Shown here: in pieces, positions 1 through 5,900 of the stretch
Layout: each line of letters starts with the position of its first letter
How positions within the stretch are numbered: position 1 is the stretch's first letter
Assembly: GCA_021154065.1 (NCBI GenBank)
Contig: JAJKJG010000398.1
Location: forward strand, 1-6,682
DNA: 6,682 nucleotides
DNA from: Methylobacterium sp.
GTDB taxonomy: Bacteria; Pseudomonadota; Alphaproteobacteria; Rhizobiales; Beijerinckiaceae
Direction: 5' to 3'
The notes under the pieces: model-generated
What the model was told of the DNA's origin: nothing
The model's database searches: none
What the model saw: only the letters and a program-made list of their open reading frames with translations
Translations under genes and position numbers: made by a program

Positions 1-1515
1 CCCGGCATGCTCAACGCCGCCATCAAGCACTGTCCGGTCTATGGCGGCAAGCTCGATCGCTACGACGAGGGCAAGGTGGCGTCGATGCCGGGCGTGCGCG
101 CCGTCGTGAAGGTCTCGGACTCGGCCGTCGCGGTCGTCGCCGACACCTGGTGGCGGGCAAAGACCGCGCTCGAGGCGCTGCCGATCGTCTGGAACGAGGG
201 GCCGGGCGCGGGCGCGAGCGACGCGACGATCGCCGAGCACCTGCGCGAGGGCTTGACCGCCGCCGTCACCAACGGCGAGCGCTCGAACGGCGACGCGGTG
301 AAAGCCATCGCCGGCGCGGCGAAGACCGTCGAGGCCGTGTACGGCACGCCGTTCCTGGCGCATGCCTGCATGGAGATGATGAACTGCACGGCGCGCGTGT
401 CGGCGGACAGCGCCGAGGTCTGGGTCGCGACGCAGAACGCCGAGGCATCGCTCGCCGCGCTTTCGGCGGCGTCGGGCCTGCCGCTCGGCAAATGCGAGGT
501 CCACAAGCACGATCTCGGCGGCGGCTTTGGCCGGCGCGGCGGCACGCAGGACTACGTCCACGAGGCGGTCGCGATCGCCAAGCGTTTCCCGGACACGCCG
601 GTGAAGCTGATCTGGAGCCGCGAGGAGGATCTCGCGCAGGACTTCTTCCGGCCGATCTCGCAATGCCGCCTCACCGCCGGGCTCGACGCGGCGGGCAATC
701 TCGTCGGCCTGCACATCCGCGTCTCGGGCCAGTCGATCAACGCCTCGCTCAACCCGACGGCGATCAAGGACGGCAAGGACATGCGCCAGCTCCAGGGCTA
801 CTGGGAGCAGCCCGGCGAGGCGCAGCTCGGCTACACCGTGCCGAACCTCCTCATCGAATACGCGATGCGCAACACCCATGTGCCGGTCGGGCCGTGGCGC
901 GGCGTCAACACGAACCAGAACGCCGTCTACCTCGAGTGCTTCATCGACGAGGCGGCGCGCGCCGCCGGCAAGGATCCGCTCGAGTTCCGTCGCGCGCTCC
1001 TCGGCAACCATCCGAAGCACCGCGCCGTGCTCGATGCCGCAGCCGATAAGGGCGGCTGGGGCACGTCGCTGCCGGCGGGCGTGCACCGCGGCATCGCCCA
1101 GTTCATGGGCTATGGCAGCTACTCGGCCGCCGTCGCCGAGGTCTCGGTGAGCGATGCCGGCAAGCTCAAGGTGCATCGCCTCGTGCTGGCGCTGAACTGC
1201 GGCCACGCCGTGAACCCGGGCCAGATCGCGGCGCAGGTCGAGGGCTCGGTCGCCTACGGCCTCAGCGCGACGCTCTATGGCGAATGCCCGGTCGACAAGG
1301 GCCGCATGACGAGCCTCAACTTCGACTCCTACGAGCTCCTCAAGATCGCCGAGATGCCGAAGGTCGAAACCGTGATCGTGCCGACGCACGATTTCTGGGG
1401 CGGCGTCGGCGAGCCGACGATCTGCGTCGTCGCGCCGGCCGTCCTCAACGCCATCCACGCCGCGATCGGCAGGCCGGTGCGCACGCTCCCCTTGAAGAAC
1501 GTCAAGCTGGCGTAG
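1..1515 (+). CDS. Xanthine dehydrogenase family molybdopterin-binding subunit, IorB-like (5' partial)
   Basis: This is the large molybdenum-cofactor subunit of a molybdenum hydroxylase, a family that hydroxylates aldehydes or N-heterocycles with water as oxygen donor and passes electrons to a small 2Fe-2S partner. The reading frame is open from base 1, and the first Met codon (position 7) lies inside a conserved stretch (PGMLNAAIKHCPVYGGKL), so the true start is upstream. About 504 residues are present; IorB-type proteins usually have 700-780, so roughly the N-terminal third is missing. Visible family motifs are DLGGGFGRRGG (about 511-543), PVGPWRGVNTNQNAVYLE (about 883-936), HAVNPGQIAAQVEGS (about 1204-1248) and GGVGEPT near the C-terminus, whose Glu (codon 1411-1413) matches the catalytic glutamate of the family. 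The frame is intact to the TAG at 1513. Substrate cannot be told from this part. The family call is firm; the IorB-like subgroup is an inference from motif wording and the single large-subunit layout. Confidence 0.93.
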   Translation, partial: PGMLNAAIKHCPVYGGKLDRYDEGKVASMPGVRAVVKVSDSAVAVVADTWWRAKTALEALPIVWNEGPGAGASDATIAEHLREGLTAAVTNGERSNGDAVKAIAGAAKTVEAVYGTPFLAHACMEMMNCTARVSADSAEVWVATQNAEASLAALSAASGLPLGKCEVHKHDLGGGFGRRGGTQDYVHEAVAIAKRFPDTPVKLIWSREEDLAQDFFRPISQCRLTAGLDAAGNLVGLHIRVSGQSINASLNPTAIKDGKDMRQLQGYWEQPGEAQLGYTVPNLLIEYAMRNTHVPVGPWRGVNTNQNAVYLECFIDEAARAAGKDPLEFRRALLGNHPKHRAVLDAAADKGGWGTSLPAGVHRGIAQFMGYGSYSAAVAEVSVSDAGKLKVHRLVLALNCGHAVNPGQIAAQVEGSVAYGLSATLYGECPVDKGRMTSLNFDSYELLKIAEMPKVETVIVPTHDFWGGVGEPTICVVAPAVLNAIHAAIGRPVRTLPLKNVKLA

Positions 1516-1564
1516 GCGGCGGCGCTCAGCGTCTTCCCGCGGCGGATCACGCATTTCCCGGCGC

Positions 1565-2332
1565 TCAAGGCGCTTGGGCGGGTCCGGCCAGCTCCGCGAC
1601 GGCGGCGAGCGCGCCGGCGAGCGTCCGGCTCCAGCGCTCGATCCCGAGCACGTCGGTGACGAGGTCCTGGCGAACCTCGATGAGGGCCGCCGGCAGGCCG
1701 CGGGCGTCGCCATGCACCGGCACGGTGTAATCGGTCTCGAGCGAAACGCGGTAGGGCTCGTTTCGCCCGACCGGCACCTCCGCCCGGGCCTCGATCGCCG
1801 CGGCGAGCGCCTCGCCGAAAGCTTCGGCGCGCCGGAACAGCACCCCGGCGTGCCACGGCCGCGATACGCCGGCGAACACCGGCGTGAAGCTGTGCATGCC
1901 GACGACCGCGGTGGCGCGTCCGGCGCGCGAATCGAGATGCGCCGCGACCGCATCGTGGAACGGCCGGAACCAGAGCCGGTATCGGCGCCGCCGCTCGGCC
2001 TCGTCGAGTCCGACATTGCCGGGGATCGCAGTCGCCTCGCTGACCTCGGGGATGCTGGTCGGGCTCCCCGGCGGGCGGTTGAGGTCGATCAGCAGGCGCG
2101 AGTATCCGGCGAGGAAGAGCGGAGCGTCGAGAATGCAGGCAAGCCGCATCGCGACCTCGGCGGCGCCGAGATCCCAGGCGATGTGACGATCGAGCTCGGC
2201 CGCCGGCAGGCCGAGCCGGCCGTAGCCGGCCGGGAACAGGCGCGAGGCGTGCTCGCACAGGAGCACGAAGGGCGAGCGCCCGGCTTCGTTGACGACGACG
2301 ACCGGCGGTCCCGCCTGCTCGAACGCGCTCAC
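1565..2332 (-). CDS. N-formylglutamate amidohydrolase family protein
   Basis: This 255-residue protein belongs to the N-formylglutamate amidohydrolase (FGase) family, zinc-type hydrolases related to HutG, which releases formate from N-formyl-L-glutamate in histidine breakdown. Family landmarks are LLCEHAS (about residues 24-30), HIAWDLGA (50-57), YSRLLIDLNRP (77-87), GMHSFTP (145-151) and IEVRQDL (218-224). The frame is open further upstream to an ATG at 2479, but that extension lies inside the preceding gene. I chose the GTG at 2332 because the protein then starts a few residues before the conserved core, and because GTG overlaps the upstream TGA stop by four bases (GTGA), a classic coupled junction. 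The upstream ribosome binding site is weak, which also fits coupling. No other histidine-degradation gene is in the window and its operon partners are transglutaminase-like proteins, so a role on another formyl- or acyl-amide, or on a peptide product, is at least as likely as histidine catabolism. The substrate is unknown. Confidence 0.85.
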   Translation of the reverse strand: MSAFEQAGPPVVVVNEAGRSPFVLLCEHASRLFPAGYGRLGLPAAELDRHIAWDLGAAEVAMRLACILDAPLFLAGYSRLLIDLNRPPGSPTSIPEVSEATAIPGNVGLDEAERRRRYRLWFRPFHDAVAAHLDSRAGRATAVVGMHSFTPVFAGVSRPWHAGVLFRRAEAFGEALAAAIEARAEVPVGRNEPYRVSLETDYTVPVHGDARGLPAALIEVRQDLVTDVLGIERWSRTLAGALAAVAELAGPAQAP

Positions 2333-3135
2333 GGCAGCTCGAGGGTGGTGACCTTGAAGCCCGCCAGCGTGCACGCGCCGAAGCTCGTCGAGAGCGCCAC
2401 GTCGGTCGCATCTCGTCCGCGCGCCATCAGGATGCGGCCGATGCGCGGGATGTTGTGCCGGGCATCGAAGCGATACCACTGGCCCGACAGGTAGACCTCG
2501 AACCAGGCGCTGAAGTCCATCGGCGCCGGGTCCGGCGGGACGCCGATGTCGCCGAGATAGCCGGTGCAGTAGCGCGCCGGGATGTTCATGCAGCGGCAGA
2601 AGGCGATCGCGAGATGCGCGAAGTCGCGGCAGACGCCGCGGCCCTCGTTATGCCCGTCCCAGGCGGTGCGGAACGAGCTCGCGTGCTCGTAGCCGAACTC
2701 GAGCCGGTCGTGGACGTAGTCGCAGATCGCCTGGACCCGCGGCCAGCCCGGCGCGGTGCCGCCGAACAGCGACCACGCCTCCTCGCTCAGGCGATCGGTG
2801 TCGCAGTAGCGGCTGCCGAGGAGGAACACCAGCACGTGGTCGGGCAGGTCCTCGAGCGCGTGCTGCTCGGCCTCCGGCACGACGAGATCGGGCTCGCCGC
2901 CGTCGCGAACGATGAACTCGTTCGAGATCGTGATCCGGCCCGGCGGCGCGGTGACGCGGGTGCACAGATTGCCGAAGCCGTCGCGGTACTCGGTCGCCCG
3001 CACCGGCGGGTCGAAGGCGATGCGTTCCGGCGCCTCGAGATCCGCCTGCCGGGACGGGTGCACCCGCAGCATGAGCAGCATCGGCGTCGGCTGCGCGCAG
3101 TCATAGGCGATCTCGTAGCCGCACTGGATCCGCAT
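2329..3135 (-). CDS. Transglutaminase-like protein, short form, expected catalytic His replaced by Ser
   Basis: This 268-residue protein has the transglutaminase/papain-like fold of COG1305-type proteins, which usually cleave or transfer amide bonds. An N-terminal beta-rich region (about 1-110) precedes the core. The nucleophile motif is GRGVCRDFAH with Cys169 (codon 2629-2631), and the acid motif is WYRFDARHN with Asp224 (codon 2464-2466). At the position of the catalytic His, the sequence reads DFSAWFEVYL: Ser209 (codon 2509-2511) stands where the upstream paralogue has THAWCQVYL. The ATG at 3135 is chosen because GGAGG (3143-3147) lies 7 nt upstream and the start follows the TAA of the preceding gene by only 2 nt; the longer open frame upstream lies inside that gene. 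The 3' end overlaps the next gene by four bases. No signal peptide or membrane segment is evident, suggesting a cytoplasmic protein. Fold assignment is confident; whether it is catalytically active is open. Confidence 0.88.
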   Translation of the reverse strand: MRIQCGYEIAYDCAQPTPMLLMLRVHPSRQADLEAPERIAFDPPVRATEYRDGFGNLCTRVTAPPGRITISNEFIVRDGGEPDLVVPEAEQHALEDLPDHVLVFLLGSRYCDTDRLSEEAWSLFGGTAPGWPRVQAICDYVHDRLEFGYEHASSFRTAWDGHNEGRGVCRDFAHLAIAFCRCMNIPARYCTGYLGDIGVPPDPAPMDFSAWFEVYLSGQWYRFDARHNIPRIGRILMARGRDATDVALSTSFGACTLAGFKVTTLELP

Positions 3136-3147
3136 CCTTAAGCCTCC
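3133..3147 (-). promoter_or_regulatory. Ribosome binding site and stop-start junction between the two transglutaminase-like genes
   Basis: On the minus strand a strong Shine-Dalgarno sequence GGAGG (3143-3147) is embedded in the last codons of the upstream gene, followed by its TAA stop (3140-3138), two bases, and the ATG (3135-3133). The 7-nt spacing fixes the start of the second gene and implies that ribosomes finishing the first can re-initiate on the second. Confidence 0.8.
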
Positions 3148-4052
3148 ACCGCCGCGGTAAGGCGATTGTCTCGCGGCGTCTGCAAAGTCGTCACCTGGAC
3201 CTCGACCGACATGCCGAGCTCGTCGGCCGCGTCGCCGAAGAAGGTGCCGGCGAGCGGGACGGCTTGCGCCGGGTCGCGGGCGACCGCCACCCTGATCAGG
3301 TCCCGATTGCCGATGATGCCGTTCGTCGGGTCGAACTCGACCCAGCCGGCGCCGGGCAGATAGACCTGGCACCAGGCATGCGTCGAGCCGCCGCCGAGAT
3401 AGGTCGCCTCGTCGCGGTCGGGCACGTAGATGTAGCCCGAGACGAAGCGGGCGGCGAAGCCGAGGCAACGGACCGCCTCCATCATCAGGAGCGCGAGATC
3501 CCGGCAGCTGCCGCGGCGAAGGTTCAGCGTCGTCAGCGGTGCGTGCGTGCCGCCCTCCGAGCGCCGCTCGTAGGCGAAGCCCTCCTTGATGCCGTAGGTG
3601 AGGGTCTTCAGAAACTCACCGGTCGCGGTCGGGCGCCCTTGGCGCAGGAACTTGCGCACCCAGCGCTCGAGCTGCCGCTCGGGATCGGGATAACGCCGCT
3701 CGATCGAGGGCAGGAGATCCGGCAGCTCGTCCGCCTCATACGAGAACGGGTAGGTCTTGGCGTATTCCTCGATCTGGAAGTCGGGGGCTCGGGCCGGCGC
3801 GTGGTCGAGCCGCATCCGGCTCTCGAAGCGCAGCTCGCGCGCCTGCCCGGCGAAGCTTGCAATCGCGACGCAGTTCCCGAACGCGTCGTGGATCCAGCGG
3901 AAATGCGCCGGCTCGGGCGTGATCTCGACCTCGGCCGCGATGAGCTTCTGGTCGTAGCTGTCGCGCGGCCGGAACATCATGCGATGCTCGCCGAAGGCGA
4001 CCGGCCGGCTGTAGCGATAGGTGGTGACGTGGCGGACCGAAAGGATCGTCAT
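3138..4052 (-). CDS. Transglutaminase family protein with N-terminal bacterial transglutaminase-like domain
   Basis: This 304-residue protein is a two-domain bacterial transglutaminase-like cysteine hydrolase. The N-terminal beta-rich domain (about 1-85) starts with ILSVRHVTTYRYSRPVAFGEHR and MMFRPRDSYD, typical of the transglutaminase N-terminal region. The core (about 145-260) carries a complete triad: Cys183 in RRGSCRDLA, His225 in STHAWCQVYLP and Asp241 in WVEFDPTNG. Members of this group are thought to act as peptidases or amide-transfer enzymes, and are often encoded near alpha-E and circularly permuted ATP-grasp proteins; those partners are not visible here. The ATG at 4052 is supported by the position of the conserved N-terminal strand, although the ribosome binding site (a GA-rich stretch next to the start) is weak. 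It is the first gene of a tight operon, followed after 2 nt by a second transglutaminase-like gene. No signal peptide is seen. The physiological substrate is unknown. Confidence 0.92.
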   Translation of the reverse strand: MTILSVRHVTTYRYSRPVAFGEHRMMFRPRDSYDQKLIAAEVEITPEPAHFRWIHDAFGNCVAIASFAGQARELRFESRMRLDHAPARAPDFQIEEYAKTYPFSYEADELPDLLPSIERRYPDPERQLERWVRKFLRQGRPTATGEFLKTLTYGIKEGFAYERRSEGGTHAPLTTLNLRRGSCRDLALLMMEAVRCLGFAARFVSGYIYVPDRDEATYLGGGSTHAWCQVYLPGAGWVEFDPTNGIIGNRDLIRVAVARDPAQAVPLAGTFFGDAADELGMSVEVQVTTLQTPRDNRLTAAVEA

Positions 4053-4158
4053 CTCGCTTCAGCTTACACCAGCCCACGGTCTGCGCACCTTAAGCGACAA
4101 TGGCGTGCAAGACTGGTGCCGGCTTGGGGTCATCCCCCGCGGGAGGAGGGCGGAAGGT
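4053..4158. other. Intergenic gap between the LutA-like gene and the transglutaminase operon
   Basis: This 106-bp gap separates two minus-strand genes. Read on the minus strand it contains two overlapping short hairpins soon after the LutA-like stop: TCCTCCCGCGGGGGA, a six-pair stem with a 3-nt loop and one G-T pair, and GGGGATGACCCC. No T-tract follows, so an intrinsic terminator is not demonstrated. A TTGCAC hexamer occurs further along, but no convincing -10 sequence sits at the right spacing. The gap is long enough for a separate promoter for the transglutaminase operon, but I cannot point to one. Confidence 0.35.
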
Positions 4159-4920
4159 TCAGGTCCGCGCCTTGTCGCGCGGCATGCCGATCGGCGGGTC
4201 GTCGGTAAGGCCGGCGAGCACCTCGGCGACGTGGCGCACCTCGACCGTCCGGCCCTCGCGCGAAAGCTTGCCGGCGATATTCAGGAGACAGCCGAGGTCG
4301 CCGGCAAGCAGCGTCGGCGCGCCGGTCTCGGCGATGTGCTTCGTCTTGTCCTCGACGATGGCGTTCGAGATATCGCCATACTTCACCGCGAAGGTGCCGC
4401 CGAAACCGCAGCAGACGTCCGAATCCGCCATCTCGACGAGCTCGAGACCCGAAATGCTCGCCAGGAGCCGCCGCGGCTGGCGCGCGACGCCGAGCTCGCG
4501 CAGGCCCGAGCAGGAATCGTGGTAGGTGACCGGCCCCGAAAAGCGCGCCGCGACGGCGGTGACGCCGAGCACGTCGACGAGGAAGCTCGTCAGCTCGAAG
4601 GTCCGGCTGGCGAGCTCGTTCGCGCGCGGCGCCCAGTTCGGGTCGTCCATGAAAAGCTCGGGATAATGCACCTTGATCATGCCGGCGCACGAGCCCGACG
4701 GCGCGACGACGTAATCGAAGCCGCGGAAGCTCTCGATGACGCGCTCGGCGAGGTCGCGCGTCGTCGCGCGATCGCCGGTGTTGTAGGCCGGCTGGCCGCA
4801 GCAGGTCTGGCTCGGCACCTCGACGCTGCAGCCGGCGTCCTCGAGGAGCTTCACCGCCGCAAAGCCAACCGACGGCCGCATCAAATCGACGAGGCAGGTG
4901 ACGAACAACCCGACGCGCAC
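4159..4920 (-). CDS. LutA/GlcF-type (Fe-S)-binding oxidoreductase subunit with two CCG domains
   Basis: This 253-residue protein belongs to the LutA/YkgE family, related to GlcF and HdrB, redox subunits of lactate or glycolate oxidation systems with two cysteine-rich CCG domains. With the GTG start the first domain shows Cys9 (FVTC), Cys40-Cys41-Gly and Cys78 (PSGSCAG); the second shows Cys137 (YHDSCSGLRELGV), Cys170-Cys171-Gly (CCGFGGTFAVKYG) and Cys211 (GDLGCLLN). The last Cys of the HdrB-style CxxC is absent in both domains, which is usual for LutA-like proteins. Start choice: an ATG at 4944 is in frame, but its upstream GGAG touches the ATG directly; the GTG at 4920 has GGAGAG six bases upstream and gives the family-typical beginning RVGLFVTCLVD. 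No LutB or LutC gene is adjacent: the upstream neighbour is divergent and the downstream one is a transglutaminase. The frame is intact. Family confidence is high; a specific role in L-lactate use is an inference. Confidence 0.9.
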   Translation of the reverse strand: MRVGLFVTCLVDLMRPSVGFAAVKLLEDAGCSVEVPSQTCCGQPAYNTGDRATTRDLAERVIESFRGFDYVVAPSGSCAGMIKVHYPELFMDDPNWAPRANELASRTFELTSFLVDVLGVTAVAARFSGPVTYHDSCSGLRELGVARQPRRLLASISGLELVEMADSDVCCGFGGTFAVKYGDISNAIVEDKTKHIAETGAPTLLAGDLGCLLNIAGKLSREGRTVEVRHVAEVLAGLTDDPPIGMPRDKART

Positions 4921-4926
4921 GCTTCG

Positions 4927-4932
4927 CTCTCC
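4927..4932 (-). promoter_or_regulatory. Ribosome binding site deciding the GTG start of the LutA-like gene
   Basis: The minus strand reads GGAGAG here, six bases before the GTG at 4920. The alternative ATG at 4944 has no properly spaced site, so this element favours the shorter protein. Confidence 0.65.
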
Positions 4933-4950
4933 GGCCAACCTCATCTCCGC

Positions 4951-4981
4951 TCCGCGCCCGAGCCGGCACTATCCGCGCCCG
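4951..4981. repeat. 10-bp direct repeat in the divergent intergenic region
   Basis: TCCGCGCCCG occurs at 4951-4960 and again at 4972-4981, a 21-bp offset equal to about two helical turns. It lies in the 169-bp region between the divergent LutA-like and GST-like genes, where a regulator controlling both could bind. The sequence is GC-only apart from its first T, so chance repetition in this GC-rich DNA is a real alternative. No clear -35/-10 pair was recognised in the region. Confidence 0.3.
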
Positions 4982-5078
4982 GCCGCGAAGGTCAATGCGG
5001 CGCCGGTGATGGCTCGGGCGATGGCCTGGCGGGCCGCATGCCGTTGCGCGAGACTGCGCCGTTGCCGCAGCACGTTTT

Positions 5079-5083
5079 GGGAG
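5079..5083 (+). promoter_or_regulatory. Ribosome binding site deciding the GTG start of the GST-like gene
   Basis: GGGAG sits six bases before the GTG at 5090. It supports this start over in-frame upstream Met codons (from 4898 on), which would add an Arg-rich tail running back into the divergent gene. Confidence 0.65.
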
Positions 5084-5089
5084 CACGCC

Positions 5090-5803
5090 GTGATCACGCT
5101 CTACGCTTTCGGTCCAGCCTTCGGCCTGCCCGATCCGAGTCCTTTCGTCACCAAGGCCGAGATGCTCCTGAAGCTCGCCCGGCTCGCCTATCGCGTCGAC
5201 ATCGGCGGCTTCCGCAAGGCGCCGAAGGGCAAGCTGCCCTACATCGACGACGACGGCACGATCGTGGCCGACTCGACCTTCATTCGCCTGCATCTGGAAC
5301 GGAAGCACGGCATCGACTTCGACGCCGCGCTCGACGCCGAGCGGCGGGCGGTCGCCTGGGCGATCGAGAAGATGTGCGAGGACCACCTCTATTGGGCCGT
5401 GGTCCGCGACCGCTGGATCGACGATGCCAATTTCGCCAAAGGCCCGGCGAAGTTCTTAGACAAGGTGCCGGCGCCGGTGCGGCCTCTGGTCGTGGCCGTG
5501 ATCCGGCGCAAGGTTCGCTCCGGTCTCAAGGCGCACGGGCTCGGCCGCCATACGCCGGAGGAGATTGCCGAGCTTGCCCGGCGCGACATCGATGCGCTTG
5601 CCGCGGTGCTCGGCGAGAAGCCCTATCTCATGGGCGACAGGCCCTGCGGCGCGGACGCGACCGCCTTTGCCTTCGCGGTGGGCCTGCTCTGCCCGATCTT
5701 CGAGGCGCCGTCGCGCCGCGCGGCCGAGGAGCACCGAAACCTCGTCGCCTACCGCGACCGGCTGATGGCCGAGTTCTATCCCGCTCTCGCCGGCGCCGCC
5801 TGA
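5090..5803 (+). CDS. Glutathione S-transferase family protein, FAXC/metaxin-like
   Basis: This 237-residue protein has the two-domain glutathione S-transferase layout. The N-terminal thioredoxin-like half (about 1-72) begins ITLYAFGPAFGLPDPSPFVTKAEMLLKLARLAY and includes KGKLPYIDDDGTIVADSTFIRLHLE, matching the cis-Pro and downstream Asp-Ser glutathione-contact region. The helical C-terminal half (about 82-237) contains YLMGDRPCGADATAFAFAV (about 179-197), the conserved N-capping region, here in the wording common in the FAXC/Tom37-like group. The expected CxxC or catalytic Ser/Cys near the first strand is replaced by PDPSPF, as in that group. The enzymatic activity and substrate are not predictable; bacterial FAXC-like GSTs are largely uncharacterised. 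The GTG start is chosen from the ribosome binding site at 5079 and from where homology begins. A rare TTA leucine codon (residue 123, 5456-5458) stands out in this GC-rich gene. It is divergent from the LutA-like gene and 97 bp before the glcD-like gene, so it may be co-transcribed with the latter. Confidence 0.85.
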   Translation: MITLYAFGPAFGLPDPSPFVTKAEMLLKLARLAYRVDIGGFRKAPKGKLPYIDDDGTIVADSTFIRLHLERKHGIDFDAALDAERRAVAWAIEKMCEDHLYWAVVRDRWIDDANFAKGPAKFLDKVPAPVRPLVVAVIRRKVRSGLKAHGLGRHTPEEIAELARRDIDALAAVLGEKPYLMGDRPCGADATAFAFAVGLLCPIFEAPSRRAAEEHRNLVAYRDRLMAEFYPALAGAA

Positions 5804-5844
5804 CGAACACGGGCGCTGCAAAGGGACCGCGGATGGAGTAGAGA

Positions 5845-5859
5845 CGTTTGGGCCAAACG
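5845..5859. promoter_or_regulatory. 15-bp perfect dyad, candidate operator
   Basis: CGTTTGGGCCAAACG is a perfect inverted repeat with 7-bp arms around a single central G. It lies 41 bp before the glcD-like start and just upstream of a second, longer hairpin. Its size and symmetry suit a dimeric repressor site, for example a GntR-type regulator as is known for some glycolate and lactate genes, but no regulator gene is in the window. It could also fold as a six-pair hairpin with a 3-nt loop and contribute to termination after the GST-like gene. Confidence 0.5.
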
Positions 5860-5860
5860 C

Positions 5861-5887
5861 TCCCGTTCCGGCGTACCGCGAACGGGA
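5861..5887 (+). promoter_or_regulatory. Stem-loop abutting the Shine-Dalgarno of the glcD-like gene
   Basis: The arms TCCCGTTCCGG (5861-5871) and CCG-c-GAACGGGA (5876-5887) form an 11-bp stem with one bulged C and a CGTA tetraloop. The stem ends one base before the GGAAGGA ribosome binding site (5889-5895). No T-tract follows, so a standard intrinsic terminator for the GST-like gene is less likely than a leader structure affecting stability or translation of the glcD-like mRNA, or a DNA-level operator. Confidence 0.55.
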
Positions 5888-5900
5888 AGGAAGGACACCG

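Noticed and set aside
7..9. ATG at position 7 as the start of the molybdenum hydroxylase gene
   Set aside because: Conserved family sequence continues through it to base 1 and the protein would lack its N-terminal third, so the gene is simply cut by the window.
1516..1564. A bidirectional terminator between the convergent genes
   Set aside because: Only very short, imperfect GC stems are visible and there is no T-tract on either strand.
1565..2332. Naming the FGase-like gene hutG
   Set aside because: No other histidine-degradation gene is present and the operon partners are transglutaminase-like, so the pathway assignment is not supported.
1329..2411. A 360-codon open frame on the minus strand
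   Set aside because: It overlaps the FGase-like gene in another frame and runs into the antisense of the molybdenum hydroxylase; composition is Arg-rich and low complexity.
4942..4944. ATG at 4944 as the start of the LutA-like gene
   Set aside because: Its only purine-rich upstream sequence touches the start codon. The GTG at 4920 has a well-spaced GGAGAG and matches where family members begin.
4130..5386. A 418-codon open frame on the minus strand
   Set aside because: It is in a different frame from the well-supported LutA-like gene and antisense to the GST-like gene, with no recognisable motif.
4021..5841. A 606-codon open frame on the plus strand spanning the LutA-like and GST-like genes
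   Set aside because: It runs antisense to the LutA-like gene and out of frame with the GST-like gene. Its translation is Arg/Ala/Asp-rich with no domain, as expected from a high-GC shadow frame.
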